The translations under genes were made by a program, and so were the position numbers. Source: JBBPYR01 sp038199755 (GTDB lineage Bacteria > Chloroflexota > Ktedonobacteria > Ktedonobacterales > Ktedonobacteraceae). From it: a stretch of 25,202 nucleotides of DNA. The stretch covers positions 1 to 25,202 of the forward strand of contig JBBPYR010000127.1 in NCBI GenBank assembly GCA_038199755.1. Reading direction: 5' to 3'. Below, in pieces: positions 14,490-22,182 of the stretch (its first letter is position 1; each line of letters begins with the position of its first letter). A model generated the notes under the pieces. It searched no databases and was not told where the DNA came from. It saw nothing but the letters and a program-made list of their open reading frames with translations.

Positions 14490-14717
14490 GGGCGGGAGTG
14501 GCATGGTTGGGTGGCTGGGACCCTTGGGTCGCCCGTGCCGGAGAAAAGACACGAGGAGGAGATCGTATCCCCGGCACGGGCGAGGGCGGTGAGGACGAGG
14601 GGAGTGGATACTTGGGTCGCCCGTGGGGTAGGGAATTGCCTAAAAAGGTGGTGGTATCCCCGGCACGGGCGACCCTTGGGTCCACTCCACACCACGTCGT
14701 CCGCCCCCGCCCCTACT
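14485..14717. repeat. Nested palindromic (MITE-like) element, about 233 bp
   Basis: The ends are 12-base inverted repeats: AGTAGGGGCGGG (14485-14496) and CCCGCCCCTACT (14706-14717). Inside, 14518-14541 and 14660-14683 are inverted over 22 of 24 positions. Two further direct copies of parts of the unit lie between them: CTTGGGTCGCCCGTG at 14523 and 14611, and GTATCCCCGGCACGGGCGA at 14565 and 14654. The element is therefore a palindromic unit duplicated inside itself. It is much more GC-rich than the flanking genes and has no believable coding capacity. From memory similar GGGGCG/GGGTCGCCC repeats are common in Chloroflexota genomes. The nadD stop codon is formed by its first bases. Confidence 0.8.
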
Positions 14718-14796
14718 CAATAGTACCTGATAAGCAGCAAAATCTAAAACATAACATCATTAAAACCGTACATATACAAAAGAAAGTTTTTTTGCT

Positions 14797-15021
14797 ATGC
14801 ATCCATTGCAATTTGCGCTGGGAGACCGCTTACGCTTACGCAAACCACACCCATGTGGAAACTTTGACTGGGAAGTGGTGCGTCTGGGTGCCGATATCGG
14901 TCTTCGCTGTGAAAAGTGTGGGAGGCGGGTCTTGTTACCACGTTCAGAGGTCGAACGTCGTATCAAGCAAGTTCTACCCCACCTAGATAAAACTGATGGC
15001 GATCCATTTGCAGACGAATAA
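14797..15021 (+). CDS. DUF951 family small protein
   Basis: This 74-residue protein matches the DUF951 pattern: an N-terminal LGDRLRLRKPHPCG, then DWEVVRLGADIGLRCEKCGR, then a basic VLLPRSEVERRIKQV. The three cysteines C20, C38 and C41 in HPCG and CxxCGR suggest a small zinc site, although a full four-cysteine set is not visible and His18 could contribute. The biochemical role of the family is not known to me; it is widespread in Firmicutes and Chloroflexota. The start is set by the family N-terminus; only a weak purine-rich AAAGAAAG precedes it. Its stop is 13 bases before the MFS gene, so the two are probably co-transcribed. Confidence 0.85.
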   Translation: MHPLQFALGDRLRLRKPHPCGNFDWEVVRLGADIGLRCEKCGRRVLLPRSEVERRIKQVLPHLDKTDGDPFADE

Positions 15022-15034
15022 GGAGATCACAACT

Positions 15035-16456
15035 ATGCAACTAGCCAATCGCGGCGAGGGATTTCTGACGTTGTTACGAAAAAGAAACTTCCTCCGCCTC
15101 TGGCTGGCTCAGCTCATCTCCATGACCATTCTGAATGCATCCAACTTCGCATTACTCATCCTGATTGAAGAGGTGACAGGTTCGACCACGCTCATCGGCC
15201 TAGCAATCATCACGTTTAGTATTCCTAATGTGATCTTTGGCGCCCCTGCTGGCGTGTTTGTTGATCGCATGAACAAACGTCGCGTCCTGTGGGCAAGCAA
15301 TTGTTTACGAGCCATCGCCACCTTTATTTTTGTAATCTCGCTGCTTGTGAATAGCCATCAGCTTGTTCCGGTGTACTTGCTCACTTTCTTGATCTCGGCG
15401 ATTGGTCAGTTTTTTGCGCCTGCTGAAGGCTCCGCTATTCCGCTGCTCGTCAGTGAAGAAGAGCTGATGCCCGCGCTTTCTCTTTTCAACATCACGTTTA
15501 TGCTCTCACAAGCACTGGGCTTCATTATCTTTGCCCCAATTGCCCTCAGCCTACTGCCTACCTTTCAGATATCTCATGTCACGGTAAGTCCCATAGAGGA
15601 ACTGTACGCACTGATCGCCGTACTCTATCTTGTGTGTGCCTTGCTGATTACGTCTATCCCCTCTGCCAGCATGCAACAAAAGAAAACAGCGGGTAGCAAG
15701 GGCACACAAGCACTGGATGTCATGAACAATATGTGGAGCGAAATCTATCAAGGGTGGAGCTTTGTACGCACGAACAAATCGCTCTTTCTCTCAGTTATTC
15801 AGCTCTCATTCGCTGGTGTGCTGTTGCTGATCATCGGTCAGCTGGCGACCCCAATTGTCACGAAACTCTTGCACCTTTCGCCGAATCTAATGGCACTGCT
15901 CTTTGCTCCGGCTGGGATTGGTCTTGTGGTGGCATCCATTTTTATGCCGCGCATCACGAAAAAGTTGGGGAGATCACGGGCCATTATTAGTGGGCTTGTC
16001 GCCCTCACCTGTGCGACAACCCTGTTACCGATTACCGTCATTATCGCGCGTTCTCTGCAACCGAACGGTTGGAATACCAATCCTTCGCTGTTCCTGATCG
16101 TGGCGATCCTTATGTTTGGCGCGGGTGTGGCCATCGCCTTTATCAACATTCCCGCCCAGACCGCTATGCAAGAGCAAACCCCCAATTGGATTAAGGGACG
16201 TGTGCTGGCCCTGCAACTCATGTTTTATAATGCCTGTGCGATTCCTATCATTCCCTTGATTGGAGGTATCGCCGACCTGTTCGGCGTCGATCGGGCGTTA
16301 TATCTTATGTCTGTCTGCCAGATTGCTTTTGGTATATGGGGAGTGTATTACGAACGCAAGCATCCAGATATTGTCATGCCGCCTCAGAGCAGCGATCAGC
16401 ACAACTCTGATCAGGAAGAGCAACGCGAACCCGACAAAATTACACCGTTACTATAG
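15035..16456 (+). CDS. MFS transporter, EntS/MFS_3-like exporter
   Basis: This 473-residue protein has about twelve hydrophobic segments. The opening FLTLLRKRNFLRLWLAQLIS, the loop GAPAGVFVDRMNKRRVLWAS between helices 2 and 3 (the MFS A-motif equivalent), and INIPAQTAMQEQTPNWIKGRVLAL in the second half are typical of the MFS_3/enterobactin-exporter-like group. Such proteins use the proton gradient to export siderophores, drugs or other small molecules. A long polar loop with KKTAGSKGTQ separates the two halves. The C-terminus is a hydrophilic tail of about 35 residues. AAGGAG sits nine bases before ATG 15035; an in-frame ATG at 14996 lies inside the DUF951 gene and lacks a ribosome site. The substrate is unknown. 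Confidence 0.88.
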   Translation: MQLANRGEGFLTLLRKRNFLRLWLAQLISMTILNASNFALLILIEEVTGSTTLIGLAIITFSIPNVIFGAPAGVFVDRMNKRRVLWASNCLRAIATFIFVISLLVNSHQLVPVYLLTFLISAIGQFFAPAEGSAIPLLVSEEELMPALSLFNITFMLSQALGFIIFAPIALSLLPTFQISHVTVSPIEELYALIAVLYLVCALLITSIPSASMQQKKTAGSKGTQALDVMNNMWSEIYQGWSFVRTNKSLFLSVIQLSFAGVLLLIIGQLATPIVTKLLHLSPNLMALLFAPAGIGLVVASIFMPRITKKLGRSRAIISGLVALTCATTLLPITVIIARSLQPNGWNTNPSLFLIVAILMFGAGVAIAFINIPAQTAMQEQTPNWIKGRVLALQLMFYNACAIPIIPLIGGIADLFGVDRALYLMSVCQIAFGIWGVYYERKHPDIVMPPQSSDQHNSDQEEQREPDKITPLL

Positions 16457-16457
16457 A

Positions 16458-16486
16458 TTGACTGATTACTCATTTACGTCTACAAT
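16458..16486 (+). promoter_or_regulatory. Sigma70-type promoter for the membrane HExxH protein gene
   Basis: TTGACT (16458-16463) and TACAAT (16481-16486) are separated by exactly 17 bases, each one base from consensus. The promoter starts two bases after the MFS stop codon, giving the downstream gene its own transcript with a leader of about 35 bases. Confidence 0.7.
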
Positions 16487-16528
16487 TATAAAGGTAAAGT
16501 ATTCGGCTATGAACACGGAAGACAGATG

Positions 16529-17368
16529 ATGCTTGATCCAGCAATAGCAGCACAAATTGCCCCTTATCGACCCTGGCTGATTATAGCAGGGGTGTGTATT
16601 CTGTTTATTCTTTTGCGTCTCACGCGTAAAGGGTTGCGCCGTCGCATCGATGAGTTCGGCTATCGGCTGATGCGTGAACGTGGCCTACTGATCTGGTTCT
16701 GGCTGAATGCGCCAGGGGTTATTATTCATGAGATCAGTCATGCGCTGGTGGTGTTGCTGTTCGCGCCTTTTGGCTTCCGCATCACAAGCATTACGTTCTT
16801 TCGCATCAAGCCTATCGTCCAGACGAGCAATGGCCGTGTGAATCGCAGTAGTGGGCGGCAATCGCTACAACTCGGGGAGGTGCAGTATGTGCGGCCACAA
16901 GGTCGCTTCGTCAGCTATATTGGCGATGGCTTGAGCGGCATTGCACCACTCTTCGGCGGCATTGCGATGTTCATTTTGTTGTACTGGGCTGCCACTGGTT
17001 ACAATCTGTGGGATGGCCCCTTCACAGCTTGCCAACAACTCCACAACACCTGTTTACAACTGCAGGTACAACGTGCTAATTGGCCTTGGTGGACGTTAAC
17101 ATTCACCCCTTATCTCATTTTAACGGTCACTTCGGAACTGTGGCCGAGCCGTCAGGACTGGCAGGGGGCACGCTGGTTTGTTGCCACGGTTTTTCTGTTG
17201 GCTGCCCTCGCTCTCGGTCTGCTCTGGTATCTTCACTACGCCAATACGCTGCTACAAGTGAGTACGTTCATCGCATCCCGCGTCGGGTTCGCGCTGATTG
17301 TTTTGCTGGCACTCGATTTCATCTTCCTCATCATAGCCGAGCTGCTCGTACGTATGGTGCGACACTAG
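16529..17368 (+). CDS. Membrane protein with HExxH motif, M50-like metalloprotease candidate
   Basis: This protein of about 279 residues has a membrane helix at about 15-31, then WFWLNAPGVIIHEISHALVV, in which HEISH (67-71) sits within a hydrophobic segment as in site-2-type (M50) intramembrane metalloproteases. A soluble stretch (about 85-130) is followed by GDGLSGIAPLFGGIAMFIL, which resembles the glycine-rich segment after the active site in M50-like proteins. ELWPSRQDWQGARW (about 203-216) could supply the third metal ligand (an Asp). Helices follow near the C-terminus. Two adjacent ATG codons (16526, 16529) are possible starts; GGAAG is better spaced for 16529. The HExxH and membrane context are seen; protease activity is inferred, and the canonical NPDG-type motif is not evident. 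It converges on the response-regulator gene. Confidence 0.65.
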   Translation: MLDPAIAAQIAPYRPWLIIAGVCILFILLRLTRKGLRRRIDEFGYRLMRERGLLIWFWLNAPGVIIHEISHALVVLLFAPFGFRITSITFFRIKPIVQTSNGRVNRSSGRQSLQLGEVQYVRPQGRFVSYIGDGLSGIAPLFGGIAMFILLYWAATGYNLWDGPFTACQQLHNTCLQLQVQRANWPWWTLTFTPYLILTVTSELWPSRQDWQGARWFVATVFLLAALALGLLWYLHYANTLLQVSTFIASRVGFALIVLLALDFIFLIIAELLVRMVRH

Positions 17369-17385
17369 GGCGATATGTGACGGTT

Positions 17386-18078
17386 TTAGGCCAATCCAAG
17401 TTGGCGCGCTTTTACGATGACTTGAGAGCGATCGCGGGCACCAAGCTTGGAGAAGATGTGATTGATGTGTGTCTTGACGGTGGCATCGCTCACAAAGAGT
17501 TTCGCGGCAATCTCGGTATTGCTGTTTCCCTGGGCGATGAGGCGCACAACTTCTAGTTCGCGAGCGGTCAGTCCCATTTTTTCCACCTCTGCTGGTAAGG
17601 ACACCTCTCTGGAGGTCGGGGTGGGTGTTCCTTGCATGTGGAGTCCTGCGAGCAGTTGGGCAGCACTCGATGCTTGCAGGAGAACTTGGCCATGTGCCAC
17701 GGCTCGCACCGCCGTACATAATTCCTCGGCACTACAATCTTTGAGCAGATAGCCTGCCGCGCCTGCGCGCATGCCTTCTATAACGAGTTCGGGCGTATCA
17801 AACGTGGTTAAGAGTAAGATACGAGGCCCCGCTGTTGCGCTTTGTGCTGCCTGCTTGCGAATGCGTTCGGTCGCCTCGATGCCGTCCAGTAAGGGCATAC
17901 GAATATCCATCAGAATCACATCGGGTTGTTGCTGCTCCGCCATCTGGGTCGCGATGAGCCCATTTTCGGCCTCTCCGATGACTTCAATATCAATGGCATC
18001 CTCAAGAATGATGCGTAATCCTTCTCTCATCAGACGTTGATCGTCAACAATCAGTAGGCGAATCTTGTGTTCACTCAC
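17386..18078 (-). CDS. NarL/LuxR-type response regulator
   Basis: This 230-residue two-component regulator has a receiver domain at about 5-125, with D12-D13, phospho-acceptor D58 in VILMDIRMP, T91 and K113. A linker follows, and then a LuxR-type helix-turn-helix at about 168-228 (GLTARELEVVRLIAQGNSNT, then VSDATVKTHINHIFSKLG). It should bind DNA as a dimer when phosphorylated by the adjacent kinase. The start is GTG at 18078: AAGGTGG lies six bases before it and the protein begins at the receiver. A longer frame from TTG 18120 lies inside the kinase gene and is rejected. It overlaps the end of the kinase gene by eight bases, so the two are translationally coupled. Possible binding sites are the TCAACCC repeats at 19495-19539. 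Confidence 0.92.
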   Translation of the reverse strand: MSEHKIRLLIVDDQRLMREGLRIILEDAIDIEVIGEAENGLIATQMAEQQQPDVILMDIRMPLLDGIEATERIRKQAAQSATAGPRILLLTTFDTPELVIEGMRAGAAGYLLKDCSAEELCTAVRAVAHGQVLLQASSAAQLLAGLHMQGTPTPTSREVSLPAEVEKMGLTARELEVVRLIAQGNSNTEIAAKLFVSDATVKTHINHIFSKLGARDRSQVIVKARQLGLA

Positions 18079-19405
18079 GGTATGCCACCTTCTGAGTGGG
18101 TAATGCGCTGGTTTGCTCAAAGGGGAGCTTTATTGTTACCATAAATCCGCCCGTTTCCAGCGGTCCTGCTGTGACCTCGCCACCGAGGGCAGTGACACGC
18201 TCGCGCATGCCCTGTAGCCCATGATGTCCACCTACATCATTAGCCATTTCTTCTCCCCGCTTGTCTCTAGACAGAGCATTTACGCCTGCCCCATCATCGC
18301 ACACTTCTAAAAGCACGCTCGCCTCGCGCCAGCGTAGCGTGATCCATACAGTTCGGGCCGCACCATGACGATGGGTGTTGGTCAACATCTCGCGCAGCGC
18401 TAGTTGCAACGTTTCTCGCTGCTGAGCGGCGAGTTTGTGCTGTGTACCGCTCTCATCAAAGCGACAGTGGATGCCTGTCCGTTCATTGAAGGTGCTGGCA
18501 ATTAAGCGGAGGCTTGCACTCAGGTCATCACTTGCAGAGAGGGTTGCGGGATTTTCTCGTAGCAAGCCTACGACGCGGCGGCTCTCGCTGATGCTCTCGT
18601 GAATGAGTGCGGCCATATCATCTAGCTTGGTTGCGAGCCGTTCAGGGTCTCGTGTCACCAGTTGCCGCGCCGCCTGCACCTGTATCGAAAGGACAGCCAG
18701 CGAGTGCGAAAGCACATCGTGAATATCGCGTGCAATGCGTGTACGCTCACGTTCTGTAGCCAACTCCTCACTGCGTGCCATCTGCTCTCGTAATTGCTCC
18801 TGCACCTCGTGTAGTTTCACCACGAGAAGATACTGAGAGCGTCGTGTCCAGCCAAACCAGCACAAGATCACCCCGAGACCCAGGTTGAACGCTAACAAGC
18901 CAAAATTCCCTGGATGATGGAAGAATGGAAGTGACACCGCTCCATCCGTCGTGATCAGCGCGAGTATACACACTATAACGAACGGCAACGACCAGCGCGG
19001 TGGGAAACGATACAGGATGCTGACGGAGAGTACATAGAAGCCTACCATGCCCCACGTACCCGGAAACACAAGGTTCAGGATGCTGGAAAGGCCAATCAGC
19101 ACGAGGTAGATGCCGACGATAGGCAAAAGTTGCTTGAGCCCTCTGGCGAGTACTAAAAGTGCCCAAGTACTGATAAAAAGAAGCTCAAGGCCTACGGTGG
19201 TCAGTAGCGGAGCATGGGTCGTGAAAGCAATAGCCACCGCAACACCTAACAATGATAGATCAGAGGTGAGCAGGAGGGTGCGCGCAAACGCGAATGGCAC
19301 CAGTTTGCCCGGCGGCACGTTATACCACCAGCGTGCCTTGCTCGACACACCTTGTTCTTTAGGCATCATCTCGAAAATATAGAGCGTTTTCAGTATGTTC
19401 TTCAT
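18071..19405 (-). CDS. Membrane sensor histidine kinase, NarL-partner (HisKA_3) class
   Basis: This 444-residue kinase has four to six membrane helices between about 45 and 185 with no large extracytoplasmic sensor domain, so it probably senses membrane state or is regulated by other proteins. A coiled region (195-222) leads to the HisKA_3 dimerisation segment RTRIARDIHDVLSHSLAVLS, with phospho-acceptor H229. The ATPase domain (about 325-428) shows the N-box NTHRHG (343-348), CDDGAG (369-374) and GGHHGLQGMRERV (392-404). The ATG at 19405 has only AAGAA upstream; the MM at 13-14 is an alternative. It is the first gene of a two-gene operon with its regulator. The architecture resembles DesK/LiaS-type kinases, but the stimulus is unknown. 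Confidence 0.9.
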   Translation of the reverse strand: MKNILKTLYIFEMMPKEQGVSSKARWWYNVPPGKLVPFAFARTLLLTSDLSLLGVAVAIAFTTHAPLLTTVGLELLFISTWALLVLARGLKQLLPIVGIYLVLIGLSSILNLVFPGTWGMVGFYVLSVSILYRFPPRWSLPFVIVCILALITTDGAVSLPFFHHPGNFGLLAFNLGLGVILCWFGWTRRSQYLLVVKLHEVQEQLREQMARSEELATERERTRIARDIHDVLSHSLAVLSIQVQAARQLVTRDPERLATKLDDMAALIHESISESRRVVGLLRENPATLSASDDLSASLRLIASTFNERTGIHCRFDESGTQHKLAAQQRETLQLALREMLTNTHRHGAARTVWITLRWREASVLLEVCDDGAGVNALSRDKRGEEMANDVGGHHGLQGMRERVTALGGEVTAGPLETGGFMVTIKLPFEQTSALPTQKVAYRE

Positions 19406-19458
19406 GTGTTTTCTTCAGCATCTCTCTGGATAACATTGCACCCCTTTTGCTTTACCGC

Positions 19459-19464
19459 ATTATA
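19459..19464 (-). promoter_or_regulatory. -10 element of the kinase/regulator operon
   Basis: On the minus strand this is a perfect TATAAT, 54 bases upstream of the kinase ATG. The position of the -35, about 17 bases further up (ATGATA), is poor, as expected for an activator-dependent promoter. The TCAACCC repeats lie just upstream of that position. Confidence 0.5.
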
Positions 19465-19494
19465 CGCTATTCCCTCTCAACTATCATCCACCCT

Positions 19495-19539
19495 TGGGTT
19501 GAAAGCATGTGCGCGCAAATATCAACCCAGAGTCAACCC
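19495..19539. promoter_or_regulatory. TCAACCC repeat cluster, candidate response-regulator sites
   Basis: TGGGTTGA (19495-19502) is an inverted copy of TCAACCCA (19522-19529). A third half-site TCAACCC (19533-19539) follows in direct orientation with an 11-base period. The cluster lies between the kinase operon and the divergent VC0807-like gene. Position and periodicity suggest binding of the neighbouring NarL-type regulator; this is inference. Confidence 0.45.
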
Positions 19540-19672
19540 TGGCGTGGATGGTGATTGGCCGTTTATCCGCTATACTTCCAACATGAAGATACGAACCACT
19601 GAGAAACACACGAGATAAGCAAAATAGTTCTGAAAAAGAACAGTAGCAAACATAGGAAGAAAGGTTAAGACA

Positions 19673-20392
19673 ATGATCACACAGACTGCTCCTCTTTCAC
19701 AAGCACTCAACCAGAAACAAGCTACAACGAGTAATAACAATGGCAATCGTAGCATGATGCTACGCCAGATGCTGCCGAACCTGCTGATAAATGCGATTCT
19801 CCCTTTACTGATCAATATCTTGGCACGACCATACATGTCTACCATTGACGCACTGTTGCTGGCTAGTTCTGTTCCGGCTCTGTATACGCTAGGCGGCTTT
19901 CTCTGGAAAAAGCATATCGATGCTCTCGGTATAATCGTGGTCGCAGGACTACTCATTAGTGCGATCTTTGCCCTGATATTCAATAGCCCGCGCCTGCTAC
20001 TGCTGCAAGGTTCGGCGGTGAGCGGTCTGTTTGGGATTGCACTGCTTGTCTCGCTGCTGTTGCCACGTCCGATTTTGTTCTACGTTACGCGTTCGATATT
20101 GGCACAGAACAATCCACAACGTTTTGCAAGCATGAACGCGGACTGGGCATTCCCACAGTTTCGCACTTGCTACCGCGTCTTGACTACTGTTTGGGGCTGT
20201 CTCACCGTTGGCCAGGTTATTGTGAGCGCGGTACTGGTCTTCAGTCTCCCGATCTCAGTGATGCTGATGCTGGGCCCAATTTTAAGCTTCGCCGTCATTA
20301 TGCCAGCCGCTCATTGGAGCATGTACTACATGCGTAAGAACGCACCGATCATTGCCCAACTGCGCCAGCAGCGCGACGCAAGCGCAGCATAG
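19673..20392 (+). CDS. VC0807-like integral membrane protein
   Basis: This 239-residue protein has a hydrophilic N-terminus of about 30 residues, then six hydrophobic segments at about 34-50, 62-78, 84-104, 108-128, 170-190 and 195-218. The polar loop between helices 4 and 5 contains DWAFPQFRTCYRVLTTVWG, and the layout matches the VC0807 family of unknown-function membrane proteins as I remember it. AAAGG precedes the ATG at about 10 bases. It is transcribed divergently from the two-component operon and shares its regulatory region, so it is a likely target of that system. It ends before a strong hairpin terminator. Confidence 0.75.
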   Translation: MITQTAPLSQALNQKQATTSNNNGNRSMMLRQMLPNLLINAILPLLINILARPYMSTIDALLLASSVPALYTLGGFLWKKHIDALGIIVVAGLLISAIFALIFNSPRLLLLQGSAVSGLFGIALLVSLLLPRPILFYVTRSILAQNNPQRFASMNADWAFPQFRTCYRVLTTVWGCLTVGQVIVSAVLVFSLPISVMLMLGPILSFAVIMPAAHWSMYYMRKNAPIIAQLRQQRDASAA

Positions 20393-20420
20393 ACCGCGTG
20401 ATAGAGTTGCGCTTTCACAG

Positions 20421-20459
20421 ACAGGAGAGGGAATACTGAGTTTGTATTCCCTCTCCTGT
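20421..20459. terminator. Rho-independent-type terminator between convergent genes
   Basis: Perfect 16-base complementary arms (20421-20436 and 20444-20459, the left one beginning ACAGGAGAGGG) enclose the loop TGAGTTT. TTTAT follows on the plus strand. It lies between the VC0807-like gene and the convergent minus-strand gene, so it may serve both. Confidence 0.8.
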
Positions 20460-20472
20460 TTATGTTCTGTCC

Positions 20473-21912
20473 TCAACTTTTTTCCTCTTGCAAGAGGCCG
20501 ATTAGGTTTCGTCGCGTGTCCTCTGGCAACCAGATATGGATATCAGGCATGGCGAGCAGTTTTTCGGCCTGATGTCCATAGCCGTAGGTAAGACAGTTGT
20601 GTGCGGCACGCTGTAATCTCTGCCCATCGACAGACATTCCGTGTGCTTGGACAAGCTGAGCCGTATCCACAAAGCACATTGTCTGGCGCATTGGAAGATC
20701 ATGATCCTCCCGCCCTTCCTCCACCAATTGGAGCGCTTGCTCCACAGACTGTTGCATGTTCTCGCGTTGCTGGCGGCGTGTTCCTTTCTCACGTTCGTTC
20801 GCTGCTCGCGCCAGACGATCATATAAACGCGCCCACGTGATGTGTGTGTAAGCCTGCACGCTGGGAACACCAGAATTTTCAGCGTTCTGCTGTGCTTGGA
20901 GCAAGTGCTGGCGTACCTCCGCCTCCGAGAAGCGACGCAATCTCAGCTTGAGATTAGCCAGATCACGTTCCAGACTGCCAATCATGGTCTGGTCTCCTGG
21001 CACTACAGGGTTATGACTACGCTGTATGCCACTTAGTGCTGTCTGAAGATAAGAAAGACCTGCCTTTACATCTTCTTTACCGAGTACAAGCCCTAAATGT
21101 TGATAGCACCCTAGCCAGATATCATCGCGACGCAAACTGACGAAGTTCGGTATATCCTCCCAGGAACGCCGATATGTTCCCACAGGACGTTCTTGCTCCT
21201 GCATCCAGGCAATTGTCTCGCGCAAGTAATGCGCTGCTTGGGACCAGTGACCGCTATTCATCAGGCTGTGTCCTAGATGCAAACGACTGCTCAATAGCCA
21301 GCTACCTATCTCAGGAGTGGCAAGCAGACGATTGCGGAGCGCAGGATCAGCCTCCAGTGGGCCCCAAACTTGCTGATACAAAACTTGGCTTGCGGCGCGA
21401 GATTCTGAATACACAGAGAGGCGGATGCCTGTTTGTACAGTTTCCAGCAGACAATCATAATCGACGCCTCCACTCAGCCAGAGCGGGATGCCTGCGGATC
21501 GAGATCGAGGTGTCTCCATAGGCTGAGCACCCTGCTCCCAGAGGCCAGCACGTCGTAGCACTGCCTCCACACTCGCCGGACTAGCGACTTGTTGTCCATG
21601 ATACCGCGTCAGTTCATCAGCAATTCGACGCCGCCCCCAGTGTGGTTCTTGGTAACGCAACTGGCAAATCTGCTCCACAATGGAATTGGGCAAGTGCTTC
21701 TGAGTATTACGTGCATGCGAATGTGGCTGGAGCGCATCTTCTCCTGCTTCGCAGAAGCGATGCCACCACAGATATGCGGTCCTGGGACTATGAATGCTCG
21801 CCTCACGCATCGCGCGTGTCATATTCCCTGTCTGTTGATAAACGGCAATCAAGGTCTTTTTTTGTTGCAGTGTGATAGGCTGGTTCTCGCGTGATGAGCG
21901 GCTCTGGTTCAC
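20473..21912 (-). CDS. Transposase-type HTH protein fused to a helical-repeat C-terminus (candidate domesticated transposase)
   Basis: In this 479-residue protein, residues 10-125 look like the double helix-turn-helix of IS481/IS630-type transposases: ITLQQKKTLIAVYQQTGN, a second helix pair ASIHSPRTAYLWWHRF, a linker, then EQICQLRYQEPHWGRRRIAD and a winged segment VASPASVEAVLRRAGLW. In a transposase a DDE nuclease would follow. Here residues 150-479 are instead all-helical, in TPR-like hairpins (SGHWSQAAHYLRETIAWMQE, EDVKAGLSYLQTALSG), and I find no DDE-type acidic motif. GTG at 21912 is chosen because AAGGA lies eight bases upstream; GTG 21930 is in frame but lacks one. No terminal inverted repeats flank it. 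It is likely a DNA-binding regulator, with function unknown. Confidence 0.75.
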   Translation of the reverse strand: MNQSRSSRENQPITLQQKKTLIAVYQQTGNMTRAMREASIHSPRTAYLWWHRFCEAGEDALQPHSHARNTQKHLPNSIVEQICQLRYQEPHWGRRRIADELTRYHGQQVASPASVEAVLRRAGLWEQGAQPMETPRSRSAGIPLWLSGGVDYDCLLETVQTGIRLSVYSESRAASQVLYQQVWGPLEADPALRNRLLATPEIGSWLLSSRLHLGHSLMNSGHWSQAAHYLRETIAWMQEQERPVGTYRRSWEDIPNFVSLRRDDIWLGCYQHLGLVLGKEDVKAGLSYLQTALSGIQRSHNPVVPGDQTMIGSLERDLANLKLRLRRFSEAEVRQHLLQAQQNAENSGVPSVQAYTHITWARLYDRLARAANEREKGTRRQQRENMQQSVEQALQLVEEGREDHDLPMRQTMCFVDTAQLVQAHGMSVDGQRLQRAAHNCLTYGYGHQAEKLLAMPDIHIWLPEDTRRNLIGLLQEEKS

Positions 21913-21934
21913 AATGCTTTTCCTTCCCACATTA

Positions 21935-21966
21935 AAAATCGTCTTACTTGTTTCCCGATTTTAGCA
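21935..21966 (-). promoter_or_regulatory. Extended -10 and overlapping inverted repeat of the HTH-fusion gene
   Basis: On the minus strand TGCTAAAAT (21958-21966) matches TGn-TAAAAT, 46 bases before the chosen GTG. The inverted repeat AAAATCG (21935-21941) / CGATTTT (21956-21962) overlaps the -10 and the transcription start, which is a position suited to a repressor or autoregulator. Confidence 0.42.
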
Positions 21967-22120
21967 TGACAAGCAGTACAAAGTCTATACCATCAGAGTA
22001 GCCGAAATTTGACCGATAATTTAAATACAAGTAATATCAAGATGAGAAAAGTAGTGATGAAGAGTCCTGTTTTAGTGATTGTAAATATGTATTGATGTTA
22101 CTCTTTATTATTACTTTCGT
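21967..22120. other. AT-rich intergenic stretch, no gene seen
   Basis: No coding frame with a ribosome site, no RNA gene and no long repeat was recognised on either strand here. It is distinctly AT-rich compared with the gene blocks and must hold the promoter of the small charged protein; I could not place a convincing -35/-10 pair. Confidence 0.5.
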
Positions 22121-22156
22121 TAGAAAATAGTAGAAAATATTCTCTATTTTCTACTA
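22121..22156 (+). promoter_or_regulatory. Operator-like or hairpin repeat upstream of the 44-residue gene
   Basis: TAGAAAATAG and TAGAAAATAT lie in tandem (22121-22140). The second, with its preceding T-A-G, pairs perfectly over 11 bases with ATTTTCTACTA (22146-22156): TAGTAGAAAAT (22128-22138) around a seven-base loop. It ends 11 bases before the AAGGAGGTGA ribosome site. It could be a repressor operator or an RNA hairpin affecting translation. Confidence 0.5.
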
Positions 22157-22182
22157 AGAAATAAGAAAAGGAGGTGATTTGC

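Noticed and set aside
14498..14986. Plus-strand open frame of 162 residues across the palindromic element
   Set aside because: It is Gly/Arg-rich translation of repeats, has no ribosome site and runs out of frame through the DUF951 gene.
16509..16529. Six-codon leader peptide (MNTEDR) overlapping the start of the HExxH gene
   Set aside because: No ribosome site and too short to tell from chance; no attenuator-like structure follows.
20473..21912. An intact insertion sequence
   Set aside because: No DDE motif in the product, no terminal inverted repeats or target duplication at the gene borders, and a dedicated promoter and terminator instead.
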